A stretch of 64,000 nucleotides of DNA, from contig NZ_JACSJI010000011.1 of assembly GCF_014349105.1 (NCBI RefSeq), positions 1 through 64,000 on the forward strand, in the 5' to 3' direction. Under the pieces are notes generated by a model. It saw nothing but the letters and a program-made list of their open reading frames with translations. It was not told the origin of the DNA and did no database searches. Numbering within the stretch: position 1 is the first letter of the stretch; each line of letters begins with the position of its first letter. Origin of the DNA: Caulobacter sp. 17J80-11 (lineage in GTDB: Bacteria; Pseudomonadota; Alphaproteobacteria; Caulobacterales; Caulobacteraceae). Made by a program: the position numbers and the translations under genes. This document shows positions 36,375 through 46,275 of this stretch, piece by piece.

Positions 36375-36788
36375 TCACCTCAGGGTGTAGAGGTAGGCGG
36401 CGATGTCGCGGGCTTCGGCGTCGCTCAACCCCATGTCGGGCATCACCGTGCCGGGCTCGACGCCTTGCGGATCGCGGATCCAGCGGATCAGGTTCGCCGG
36501 CGTGGCGTCCAGCCGGCCGGCCAGGTAAGCGCGGGTCGATACGCCGGTCAGCGGCGGCCCGACCTGGCCCGCAGCCCCGGGTACGCCGGGGATCTGGTGG
36601 CATGCGCCGCAGCCGTAGCGGCCGATGGCGGCCTGTCCGGCCTCAGGATCGCCGCCGGTCAGGCGGGCGGCCTGCACCTGGCTGCGGTGCTGGCGCTGGG
36701 TCTGCTCCCAGACGCCGGCGCCGGCCGCGACCAGCAGGGCCGCGGCCGCCGTCAGGCTCCACAACAGGCCGCTAGCGGCGCGCGGCAT
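36375..36788 (-). CDS. Membrane-anchored class I cytochrome c
   Basis: A 137-residue protein with one N-terminal hydrophobic segment (about 8-26, probably an uncleaved anchor), the haem motif CGACH near residue 60 and a distal methionine candidate in VMPDMGLSDAEA near 115. It probably carries electrons between the periplasmic dehydrogenase and the oxidase, though two other cytochrome c domains are coded in the same operon. It overlaps the ctaG stop by 17 bases. Confidence 0.87.
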   Translation of the reverse strand: MPRAASGLLWSLTAAAALLVAAGAGVWEQTQRQHRSQVQAARLTGGDPEAGQAAIGRYGCGACHQIPGVPGAAGQVGPPLTGVSTRAYLAGRLDATPANLIRWIRDPQGVEPGTVMPDMGLSDAEARDIAAYLYTLR

Positions 36789-37662
36789 GGGCCGTCTCCC
36801 GCGTGCTGAGGCTAAGGCCGATGAGCGCCAGGGCCGCTCCGGCGTGGACCAGGCCGCCGGGAACCCACATCAAGAGGCCGGCCAGCTGCTGGTCCTCGGC
36901 CGGGGTCAGGCCGAAGGGCGTCACGCCCAGCGCCGCGTAGGGCGCGTACCAGGGGCTCTCCGAAAAGGCCATCAGCGCCCCCAGCGCGCCGGAGATGATC
37001 GAGGTGACGAACAGGCCCAGCACCGCGGGGCCGAAGCCGCGGCGGCGCTCGGCCCCCTGCAGCATGGCGGTCCAGAACAGCAGGCCGGTGGTCAGGAACG
37101 ACAGGTGCTGGGTCGCGTGCCAGCCTTCGTGGGCCAGGGCGCGGTCGAACAGGACCGGCGCGTGCCAGAGCCACAGGGCCGCCGCCTGGGCCAGGGCGGC
37201 CACGACCGGATCGGTGAGGACGCGCCAGGGGCGCTGGACAAGGTTGCTGCGCGAGACCGCGCCCAGGCTCCGCCGGGCCGCTGCGGGAAAGGCCCAGAGC
37301 ACGACCGCCAGAGGCCGGCTGGCGACCAGCAGGGGGGCGGCGGCCAGCATCATCAGCTCGTGCTCGAGCATGTGGGCGGTGAAGGAGCGCTGACCGGCCG
37401 CGTGCAGAGGCGAGACCACCGCGCCGGCCAGGATCAGCCAGCCCAGCGCGAACAGCCAGGCCCGGCGGCGCAGGCCCGCCCCGCCGCGGGCGCTGCGGCG
37501 GGCGAGGCGCGTCCAGCCCAGAGCGAAGGCGGCCAGCGCGGCCGCCAGGGGCGCGACGATCCACGGCTCCAGCGACCAGCCGATCGGCGCGTGCGGCTCG
37601 CCGGCGTGGGCGAAGGCGGGACCGGCGAGGAGGACGAACACCAGGGCCAGGCGCAGGCTCAT
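36772..37662 (-). CDS. ctaG: Cytochrome c oxidase assembly protein, caa3-type CtaG
   Basis: A 296-residue polytopic membrane protein with an N-terminal signal-like helix, then about seven helices. Family marks are the histidine-rich FTAHMLEHELMMLAAAPLLV (in part), WHATQHLSFLTTGLLFW and the final GLLMWVPGGLVHAG. It is the caa3_CtaG type, needed for insertion of copper into caa3 oxidases, not the Cox11-type CtaG of aa3 oxidases. Start ATG 37662 overlaps the preceding stop (ATGA). Confidence 0.88.
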   Translation of the reverse strand: MSLRLALVFVLLAGPAFAHAGEPHAPIGWSLEPWIVAPLAAALAAFALGWTRLARRSARGGAGLRRRAWLFALGWLILAGAVVSPLHAAGQRSFTAHMLEHELMMLAAAPLLVASRPLAVVLWAFPAAARRSLGAVSRSNLVQRPWRVLTDPVVAALAQAAALWLWHAPVLFDRALAHEGWHATQHLSFLTTGLLFWTAMLQGAERRRGFGPAVLGLFVTSIISGALGALMAFSESPWYAPYAALGVTPFGLTPAEDQQLAGLLMWVPGGLVHAGAALALIGLSLSTRETAHAARR

Positions 37663-37997
37663 CGGGCGCATTCCGGGATGAGCGCTCCGGCCAGGGTCTG
37701 GAAGGCGATGGCCAGGCCGAACACCACGGCGGCCCCGGCGCTCACGAGGCCGGCGAAGCGGCGGACGTCGCGCGCCGGCTCGAGCCGCTCGCGGGCTGCG
37801 GCGCCCCACGACCAGGCGCCGGCGGCGGCGACGGCCAGCAGCGCCACAAGGCCCGTCAGCAGGGTGGCGAGGGTCGACGCGTCACAGTCGAAAAAGGTCA
37901 GGGCGCCCATGCCCTGCTGGTGCAGCCACCAGGCCAGCGGACCGGCGAAGAGGCCGGCCCAGGGCGCCAGGCGCGTTCGCCAGGTCGGGCCGGTCAT
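37659..37997 (-). CDS. Small three-helix membrane protein of the oxidase operon, unknown function
   Basis: A 112-residue protein with hydrophobic segments around residues 10-28 (LAPWAGLFAGPLAWWLH), 45-68 and 85-105. Conserved-looking polar residues lie near the first helix (WWLHQQGMG, FFDCD) and a Cys near the end (IPECAR). It is coupled by ATGA overlaps to both cox subunit III and ctaG, so it is probably part of, or an assembly factor for, the oxidase. I cannot name the family. Confidence 0.75.
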   Translation of the reverse strand: MTGPTWRTRLAPWAGLFAGPLAWWLHQQGMGALTFFDCDASTLATLLTGLVALLAVAAAGAWSWGAAARERLEPARDVRRFAGLVSAGAAVVFGLAIAFQTLAGALIPECAR

Positions 37998-38602
37998 GTC
38001 AGCCTCGGGGCCCAGTAGACCAGGGCGTAGATCGGCAGCCAGGTCCAAACCACGAAGGTCCAGTAGGCGCAGTTGTCGCTGGCGTCGGAGAACTGATCGG
38101 GCCCGACGTCGTGGGTGAAGGTCCAGACGGTGAAGACCGCTGTGTCGGCCCAGTCGGTGATCAGGTGGGTCGTGTGCAGGATCATCAGCATCCACACCAC
38201 TGAGCCGTAGGCGTTCTGGTCCCAGCGCACGTTCAGGTGCGGAAACTCGAAGGCGCGCAGGAGCAGCAGCGCCAGGCCGAGGACGGTCATCAGCACCAGG
38301 CCCGCGCGTGTCGCCCGCAGGTCCAGCGCCCTGGCGCGGCGGTTCAGCCAGCGGTTGGGCAGCTCGGTGGCGAACAGGGCGAGGGTGAAGATCGCGCTGT
38401 AGATCAGGGACGGCGGGAGCACCGGCTCGGGCGGCCAGGTCGGGGACAGGCCGCGCAGGTAGAGGTAGACGCCGCCGGCGAGGACGAAGACCGTTCCCTC
38501 GACCAACATGAAGCCGATCACGCCCCAGAAGAGGATGCTGCGCAGGCCGAAGGCGTGGTCCGGCAGGGTGGAGAGGTCGCCGACGACGCGGGTGCGGATC
38601 AT
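37994..38602 (-). CDS. coxC: Cytochrome c oxidase subunit III, short form
   Basis: A 202-residue membrane protein with five hydrophobic helices: FGLRSILFWGVIGFMLVEG-like first helix, YSAIFTLALFATELP, LVLMTVLGLALLLL, ILHTTHLITDWADT and a last helix WTFVVWTWLPIYALVYW (shown in part). Length matches five-helix subunits III of caa3 and cbb/bo-like oxidases rather than the seven-helix aa3 form. It overlaps subunit I and the small membrane protein by 4 bases each. Confidence 0.87.
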   Translation of the reverse strand: MIRTRVVGDLSTLPDHAFGLRSILFWGVIGFMLVEGTVFVLAGGVYLYLRGLSPTWPPEPVLPPSLIYSAIFTLALFATELPNRWLNRRARALDLRATRAGLVLMTVLGLALLLLRAFEFPHLNVRWDQNAYGSVVWMLMILHTTHLITDWADTAVFTVWTFTHDVGPDQFSDASDNCAYWTFVVWTWLPIYALVYWAPRLT

Positions 38603-40503
38603 TCGGGGGCTCCTCCGGGGCCGGTGCGCTTGGGCCAGAACCAGCCGGTCAGGGCGATCGCCAGCGGGATCGCGCCCCAGACCAGGGCCCACTCCGAGAA
38701 GATCGAGCCGATGAACAGGACGGTGGTGGCCAGCGCGGCCAGGAACGGCCAGATGGTCGGGTCGGGCGAGTCCTGCCGGTTGCCGGGTTCGGCTTCGACC
38801 GGCGAGGTGACCACGATCTCGCGGTAGTCGGTGGCCAGGCCGCCCATGACCGGCAGGCTGGTGCGGTCCTCCCACAGCGGCGTGCGGCTGGACACGGCCG
38901 GCGTGTCGACGAAGTTGTAGGCCGGCGGCGGCGAGGCGACCGCCCATTCCAGCCCGGGCGCGTCCCACGGGTTGGCCGGAGCGTCGGCGGGGCGTCGCAG
39001 GGCTAGGACCACGTTGACCACGAAGATCACCGCCCCGGCCGCGATGGTGAAGGCGCCGATGGTGGCGGCCAGGTTGTACGGCTCCCAGCCGAGGCCGGCG
39101 GGGTAGGTGTAGACCCGCCTCGGCATGCCGTTCAGGCCCAGCAGGTGCATGGGGAAGAAGGTCAGCTGGAAGCCCAGGAAGATCAGCCAGAACTGCCAGC
39201 GGCCGAGCGTCTCCGACAGCACCCGGCCGGTGAACTTCGGGAACCAGTACTGGAAGGCCCCGAACAGCGGGAACACCGCTCCGCCGATCAGCACGTAGTG
39301 GAAGTGGGCGACGACGAAGTAGGTGTCGTGCAGCTGCAGGTCGAGCGGCGCTGAGGCGACCATCACCCCGGTCAGCCCGCCGATCACGAAGGTGACGATG
39401 AAGCCGATCACCCACAGCATCGGCGTCTTGAAGATCGGCCGCCCGGCCCAGATCGTGGCGATCCAGCAGAAGATCTGCACCCCGCTGGGCAGGGCGATGG
39501 CCATGCTGGCCGAAGTGTAGAAGCTGTTGCCCAGCTTCGGCAGGCCGGTGGCGAACATGTGGTGGACCCACAGGCCGAAGGCCAGGAAGCCGATCGCGAC
39601 CAGGGCCAGCACCATGAAGGTGTGGCCCACCACCGGCCGGCGGGCGAAGGTCTCGGTGATGGCCGAGACGAAGCCGAGCGCCGGGATGAAGATGATGTAG
39701 ACCTCGGGGTGGCCGAAGAACCAGAACAGGTGCTGGAACAGCACCACGTCGCCGCCCTCGGCGTAGTTGAAGAAGTGCGTCCCCATCAGCCGGTCGGAGA
39801 TCAGCATGCTGGTGACCAGCATGACCGACGGCAGGGCGAAGATGGTCATGAAGGCGGTGACCAGCATGGCCCACACGAACAGCGGCATGCGCGCCAGCGT
39901 CATGCCCGGCGCGCGCATCCTCAGGATGGTGGTGACGATGCTGACCGAGACGGCCAGGGCGGCGACCTCGGTGAAGGTGATCATCTGGGCCCAGATGTCG
40001 GCCCGCTTGCCCGGCGAGTACTCGGGCCCCGAGAGGGGCGTGTAGCCGAACCAGCCGATGTCCGGCCCGATGTTGAGGAAGAAGGCGACCCAGAGGGTCA
40101 GCGCGCCCCCGAGGTACATGTAATAGCTGTAGGCGTTCAGGCGCGGGAAGGCGATGTTGCGCGCGCCCACCATCAGCGGGACCAGATAGAGCGCCACCGC
40201 CTCCATGACCGGGACGGCGAAGATGAACATCATGGTCGAGCCGTGGACCGTGAACAGCTCGTTGTAGCGGTCGGGGCTGAGCAGCCGTCCTTCCGGGCGG
40301 GCCAACTGCAGGCGCATCAGCAGCGCCAGAATTCCGGCCAGCCCGAAGAAGACGAAGGTGGTGACGAGATAGCGCCGCGCGATGCGCTTGTGGTCGACGG
40401 TGGTCAGCCAGCCCCACACACCCGGACGGTCGCCCCAGGTCTCGGCGAGCTTCGCCGCCGCGCGGGCTTCGGCGTCGGCCGGGGGCATGGGCACGGCGCT
40501 CAT
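38599..40503 (-). CDS. ctaD: Cytochrome c oxidase subunit I (caa3-type) with altered proton-channel residues
   Basis: A 634-residue haem-copper oxidase catalytic subunit. Haem a ligands are H87 and H402, haem a3 ligand H400 (VVAHFHYVL), CuB ligands H265, H314 and H315, and the Tyr of the His-Tyr crosslink is Y269 in FGHPEVY, with E267 present as in type A1. The D-channel entry position aligned to Rhodobacter D132 is N116 (GARNIAFP) and the K-channel position aligned to K362 is Q343 (PSGVQIFCW). The C-terminus carries an extra stretch with two helices (about 570-625), like a fused subunit IV. Start overlaps the subunit II stop. Confidence 0.93.
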   Translation of the reverse strand: MSAVPMPPADAEARAAAKLAETWGDRPGVWGWLTTVDHKRIARRYLVTTFVFFGLAGILALLMRLQLARPEGRLLSPDRYNELFTVHGSTMMFIFAVPVMEAVALYLVPLMVGARNIAFPRLNAYSYYMYLGGALTLWVAFFLNIGPDIGWFGYTPLSGPEYSPGKRADIWAQMITFTEVAALAVSVSIVTTILRMRAPGMTLARMPLFVWAMLVTAFMTIFALPSVMLVTSMLISDRLMGTHFFNYAEGGDVVLFQHLFWFFGHPEVYIIFIPALGFVSAITETFARRPVVGHTFMVLALVAIGFLAFGLWVHHMFATGLPKLGNSFYTSASMAIALPSGVQIFCWIATIWAGRPIFKTPMLWVIGFIVTFVIGGLTGVMVASAPLDLQLHDTYFVVAHFHYVLIGGAVFPLFGAFQYWFPKFTGRVLSETLGRWQFWLIFLGFQLTFFPMHLLGLNGMPRRVYTYPAGLGWEPYNLAATIGAFTIAAGAVIFVVNVVLALRRPADAPANPWDAPGLEWAVASPPPAYNFVDTPAVSSRTPLWEDRTSLPVMGGLATDYREIVVTSPVEAEPGNRQDSPDPTIWPFLAALATTVLFIGSIFSEWALVWGAIPLAIALTGWFWPKRTGPGGAPE

Positions 40504-41447
40504 TTCAGGCCGTCCAGATAGGCGACCAGCGCGGCCTGTTCGTCGGCGCTGAGCCGCACCGCCGGCATGTTGGTCCCCGGCTTCAGCGCCTGGGGGTTGG
40601 CGATCCAGCCGGCCAGGGCGCCCTTGCTGTAGGGCAGGGCCCCGGCCGCCAGCGTCCGGCGCGAGGCGACATGGGTCAGGTCCGGGCCGTTGCGTGAGCC
40701 GGCCTGGGTCCCGGCGATCGCATGGCACATGGCGCAGGCCTTGGCCTGGAACACCTGCTGGCCGTAGGCCCGCTGCGGGTCGGCCGGCGCCGCCGCGGGG
40801 GCGAGTTGGCGGGCGCGCCAGGCCTCGAAGGCGGCCTCGGGCTCGACCGTCACGTCCAGCGCCATGTGGGCGTGCTGGAAGCCGCAGAACTCGGCGCACT
40901 GGCCGCGGAAGCGCCCCGCCCGCCGGGGCGTGATCGCCATCCGGTTGGTGCGTCCCGGAATCAGGTCGGTCTTGCCGGCCAGGTTCGGGATCCAGAAGCT
41001 GTGGATCACGTCGTCGGAGGCCAGCTCGATCTCGGCCGGACGGCCCAAGGGCAGGCGGATTTCGTTGGCGGTCTCGACCCAGCGTTCGACCGGGCCGTCC
41101 TGGTACTCCACCCGCCACCACCACTGCTGGCCCGTGACCTTGATCTTCAAGGGGCGCTCGCCCGGCGTCGCCAGGGCGCGGTCGGTCAGGAAGCTGGCCG
41201 TGGTCAGCACGATCAGGCCGACCACGATCAGGACCGCCCAGCCGCCCAAGGCGCGCTCCAGGCCCGGGTCGCTGACCATGACCTCGGGCTCGATCAGGTA
41301 GGCCGCGCGGCGCCGGCGCCAGATGGCCCAGGCCAGGAAGGCGATCACCAGCACGTACATGCCGGCGCAGACCCACAGCATCAGGTCCCAGAGCCCGAGC
41401 AGCCGGGTCGCCTGGTCGGCGGCGGGGTGAAGCGCCGACTGGCTCAT
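40500..41447 (-). CDS. ctaC: Cytochrome c oxidase subunit II with fused C-terminal cytochrome c (caa3 type)
   Basis: A 315-residue protein: two N-terminal transmembrane helices, a periplasmic cupredoxin domain with CuA ligands in SDDVIHSFWIPN and CAEFCGFQHAHM, then a linker (APAAAPADPQ) and a class I cytochrome c domain with CAMCH and a distal Met in GTNMPAV. The fused haem domain defines caa3 oxidases and accepts electrons directly from periplasmic cytochromes. It lacks a cleavable signal peptide. ATG 41447 overlaps the cytochrome lipoprotein stop (ATGA). Confidence 0.93.
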   Translation of the reverse strand: MSQSALHPAADQATRLLGLWDLMLWVCAGMYVLVIAFLAWAIWRRRRAAYLIEPEVMVSDPGLERALGGWAVLIVVGLIVLTTASFLTDRALATPGERPLKIKVTGQQWWWRVEYQDGPVERWVETANEIRLPLGRPAEIELASDDVIHSFWIPNLAGKTDLIPGRTNRMAITPRRAGRFRGQCAEFCGFQHAHMALDVTVEPEAAFEAWRARQLAPAAAPADPQRAYGQQVFQAKACAMCHAIAGTQAGSRNGPDLTHVASRRTLAAGALPYSKGALAGWIANPQALKPGTNMPAVRLSADEQAALVAYLDGLK

Positions 41448-42004
41448 CGGAGCCTCTTGGGCGGGGTCTCTTTGCCCGCGTCCGCCGGCGAGGCCTGGTT
41501 GCGCGGCGGTATGCCGGCCATGGCGTCGCTGCGGCTGGAGGCGACCTGCGAGTTCTTGCCGGCGAGGCTGCGCACATAGGCGGCCAGCTGCCAGATCTGC
41601 TCCTCGGTGGCCTTGTCGCGGAAGGAGGGCATGCCGTTGGGCCGGCCCTGCTGGATAGTCCCGTAGATCTGCTCGATCTCCGAGCCGTAGATCCACTGGT
41701 CGTCGATCAGGGCCGGGCCCATGCCGCCGCCGCCGTTCGAGTGGCAGCCGCTGCAGTTGTACCAGCGGAACAGGCGCGCCCCCTGCGCCACCTCGAAGGC
41801 GTTGTTCTCGTAGAACTCCGCGCGGGGATCCTTCGGCAGCGGCTGCGCGCCGCCGGGGACGAAGGGCGTGGTCTGGATCACGGGCGCGGCTTCCGGTCCG
41901 GAGGGGCCGATGTGGCGCTTCTCGCGCTCGCAGCCGGCCAGGACGGCTGCGGCCAGCAGCAGGGCGAGCAGGCGCTCAGCGCGCACGCGGCAGGGCGAAG
42001 ACAT
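41444..42004 (-). CDS. Lipoprotein cytochrome c, probable electron acceptor of the PQQ dehydrogenase
   Basis: A 186-residue protein with a lipoprotein signal ending VLAGC (Cys at 25), a polar linker and one cytochrome c domain with CSGCH near 84 and the distal Met in NGMPSFRDK near 124. The position, directly overlapping the end of the dehydrogenase gene by 29 bases, is that of the XoxG/cytochrome cL partner in methanol-type systems; sequence alone does not prove that role. A Ser/Ala/Pro-rich tail of about 40 residues follows the haem domain. Confidence 0.88.
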   Translation of the reverse strand: MSSPCRVRAERLLALLLAAAVLAGCEREKRHIGPSGPEAAPVIQTTPFVPGGAQPLPKDPRAEFYENNAFEVAQGARLFRWYNCSGCHSNGGGGMGPALIDDQWIYGSEIEQIYGTIQQGRPNGMPSFRDKATEEQIWQLAAYVRSLAGKNSQVASSRSDAMAGIPPRNQASPADAGKETPPKRLR

Positions 42005-43769
42005 AGAGCGTCCCTCCCGGCGTGGTTTTCTGCTTCAGGTCGCCGGTCGCGCCCACGAAACCCAGCGCGGCGGTCGGGTCGCGCGGGTCGAGGTCGGCGG
42101 AGACGACCACCCCGGCCCAGCCGCCGACGCCGGACAGCACCGCGACGTACTGGCGGCCGTCCGGGCCGCGGTAGCTGACCGGCTGGGAGATGATCCCGGA
42201 GCTTGTCTTGAAGCTCCACAGCAGTTTGCCGGTGCGGGCGTCCAGCGCCTTGAACCAGCCGTCCATGGTTCCGTAGAACACCACGTCGCCGCCGGTGGTC
42301 AGCGCTCCGCTCCAGACCGGCAGATCTTCCTGGACCTCCCAGACCTTCTTCCGGCGCGCCGGGTCCCAGGCCATGAAGAGGCCGCGGTGGCCGCCCGGAC
42401 CGGCGTACATGCGCACCTCGGCCCCGACATAGGGCGTGCCGGCGATGTAGTTCGCCTCGGCGGTCTGCACGTCCATGCACATGTTGGTGGCCGGCAGGTA
42501 GAGCAGCCGGGTGCGCGGCGACCAGGCCGAGGGCATCCAGTCCTTGGCCCCGTTGGCGCTGGGACAGATGTCGCGGACGACCTTGCCGAGCTTCGGTTCC
42601 TTGGCCTTGGTCGGGATCAGCCGTCCGGTCTTGAGGTCCACGCCCTCGCTGGAATTGACGTGGACGAAGGGATCGGCCGAGAGCACCTCGCCGCTCGCGC
42701 GGTCGATCACGTACAGGTAGCCGTTGCGCTCGGGACGAACGATCACCTTGCGCGCCTTCCCGCCGATCGGCAGGTCCAGCAGGACGTTCTCGTTGATGGC
42801 GTCGTAGTCGTGCTGGTCGTGCGGCGTGAACTGGTAGAACCAGCGCGCCTTGCCGGTGTCGGGGTCGCGGGCGAAGATTCCGGCCGTCCACTTGTTGTCG
42901 CCGGGCCGCTGGTCCGGGTTCCACGGGCCGGGATTGCCGGTGCCGTAGTAGATCAGGTCCAGCTCCGGGTCGTAGGAGATCCAGCCCCAGACCGTGCCGC
43001 CGCCGATCTTCCAGGCTTCGCCTGGCCAGGTCCTGGCGCCGAGGTCCTGACCGCGGTCTGAGGCGTAGAACGGCTTGAAGTCCGGGCCGATCAGCACGTC
43101 CCTGTCGGGACCGGTGTTGAAGGCCTTCCAGGCGACCGCGCCGGTGTCGGCGTTCAGGGCCGTGATCCAGCCGCGCACCCCCATCTCGCCGCCGGAATTG
43201 CCGACCAGCACTTTGCCCTTCACCACCAGGGGGGCCATGGTGATGGTCTCGCCCTTGTTGATGTCGCCGAGCCTGGTGCGCCAGACCTCCTTGCCGGTGT
43301 CGGCGTTTACCGCCACCGTCTGGCCGTCCAGCGTGTTGAAGATCACCTTGCCCCGCCAGAACACCGCGCCGCGGTTGACCACGTCGCAGCAGGCCACGCC
43401 CTGGCTGGCCGGCACGGGCCGGGGCGCATATCGCCATTTCAGCGGCGCGCCCGGCTTGGTCAGGTCCAGCGCGAACAGGTAGTTCGGATACGGAGTGACC
43501 ACGTACATGGTCGCGCCGACCACCAGCGGCGCGGCCTCGATCCCCTTGGTGGTGCCGGTGGAGAAGGTGAACTCCGGGCGCAAACTCGCCACGTTGGCCG
43601 GAGTGATCTGGTTCAGGGCGGAGTAGCGAGTGCTGGCGTAGTTCTTCGCCGGCATGGTCCACTGGCCGTCTTCGTCCGCCCGGGCCGTCGCGCTGGACGC
43701 GATCACAAGGGCGAGCGCGCCCAGCAGGCCCGCGATCGATCTCGCCGTCGTCCGTACGCGTGGCTGCAC
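41976..43769 (-). CDS. xoxF: PQQ-dependent quinoprotein alcohol dehydrogenase with lanthanide-type DYD motif (XoxF-like)
   Basis: A 597-residue periplasmic eight-bladed propeller. GTG 43769 gives a clear signal peptide (cleavage after SSATARA); ATG 43814 would add 15 residues. The vicinal disulfide is C127-C128 (GVACCDVVNRG). Metal and PQQ residues seen are E195 (GGEMGVRG), N279 (TGNPGPWN), D321 as catalytic base and D323 in HDYDAINE. Calcium MxaF enzymes have Ala at this last position (DYA); Asp is the established mark of lanthanide-dependent XoxF, ExaF and PedH. No MxaI small subunit is present, also as in XoxF. It heads the ten-gene operon. Confidence 0.92.
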   Translation of the reverse strand: MQPRVRTTARSIAGLLGALALVIASSATARADEDGQWTMPAKNYASTRYSALNQITPANVASLRPEFTFSTGTTKGIEAAPLVVGATMYVVTPYPNYLFALDLTKPGAPLKWRYAPRPVPASQGVACCDVVNRGAVFWRGKVIFNTLDGQTVAVNADTGKEVWRTRLGDINKGETITMAPLVVKGKVLVGNSGGEMGVRGWITALNADTGAVAWKAFNTGPDRDVLIGPDFKPFYASDRGQDLGARTWPGEAWKIGGGTVWGWISYDPELDLIYYGTGNPGPWNPDQRPGDNKWTAGIFARDPDTGKARWFYQFTPHDQHDYDAINENVLLDLPIGGKARKVIVRPERNGYLYVIDRASGEVLSADPFVHVNSSEGVDLKTGRLIPTKAKEPKLGKVVRDICPSANGAKDWMPSAWSPRTRLLYLPATNMCMDVQTAEANYIAGTPYVGAEVRMYAGPGGHRGLFMAWDPARRKKVWEVQEDLPVWSGALTTGGDVVFYGTMDGWFKALDARTGKLLWSFKTSSGIISQPVSYRGPDGRQYVAVLSGVGGWAGVVVSADLDPRDPTAALGFVGATGDLKQKTTPGGTLYVFALPRAR

Positions 43770-43982
43770 GCCGTCACCCTTTTGCGGGCGGTGAAACACG
43801 CGGCCATGAGGCATGTTCCCGCCAAGTCTGGGCGAAAACCCTGAGGACGGCGGTCCGGCGCCGTGCACGTGGACGCGCCGGGCGGCGAGCGGCCGGCGAG
43901 GCCCGTAAAACTGCGGACGCGCGTTAACGGTCCGACGACACGCGGGCCCTAACTGTGAAGCTCCGTAGTCGGATGGTGCTTC

Positions 43983-45695
<1,713 letters not shown>

Positions 45696-45822
45696 CCGAA
45701 GGGCGCGCGGCCTGAGCGGCTGAGGTCGCGAATGGCCGAAATTGCGGCAGGCTTGTCGTTTCCGACACGCCGTCGATCCGGTCTTCTGAGCCGGCCTTCG
45801 ACGGACGCAGCGGAGAACGAGG

Positions 45823-46275
45823 ATGTCCACGTCAGCAAACCAAAGCGGCGGCCGCCTGGGTCGCCTCACCCATCTGGGCGCGGCCGTTCTGACCGGCGCC
45901 CTGATGATCGCCGGCGCGGTCTACGCCGCCGGCCCGGACACCTCGCTGGACCGGTCGACCGACCAGGGCGTGTTCCACGTCCAGCTGAACAGCGCGGTGA
46001 CGCCGATCCCGATGTCGAAGGTGCACCGCTGGACGGTCCATCTCACGGACGCGGCCGGCCGCCCGGTGAACGGGGCCGAGCTGTCGGTGGACGGGGGCAT
46101 GCCCGAGCACGGCCACGGCCTGCCCACCGCGCCGCGCGCGACGCCCGCCGCGACGCCCGGCGACTACGTCATCAACGGGGTGAAGTTTTCGATGACCGGC
46201 TGGTGGGAGCTGAAGCTGAAGGTCCGAGCGCCCGACGGTCGGTCCGACCGCATCACCTTCAACGTGGTCCTGTGA
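45823..46275 (+). CDS. FixH-like / YtkA-like periplasmic protein
   Basis: A 150-residue protein with an N-terminal signal or anchor helix (LGAAVLTGALMIAGAVYAA) and an immunoglobulin-like domain: VHRWTVHLTDAAGRPVNGAEL, then GGMPEHGHGLPTAP with several His and Met, and MTGWWELKLKVRAPDG (in parts). This is the FixH/YtkA pattern, and the MPEHGHG segment resembles copper-binding sites of such proteins. It is coupled to the di-haem peroxidase gene by a GTGA overlap, hinting at a shared redox or copper function. Confidence 0.75.
   Translation: MSTSANQSGGRLGRLTHLGAAVLTGALMIAGAVYAAGPDTSLDRSTDQGVFHVQLNSAVTPIPMSKVHRWTVHLTDAAGRPVNGAELSVDGGMPEHGHGLPTAPRATPAATPGDYVINGVKFSMTGWWELKLKVRAPDGRSDRITFNVVL

Noticed and set aside
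41976..43769. Assignment of the quinoprotein as a calcium-dependent MxaF methanol dehydrogenase.
   Set aside because: The DYD motif in place of DYA and the lack of an MxaI gene argue against it.
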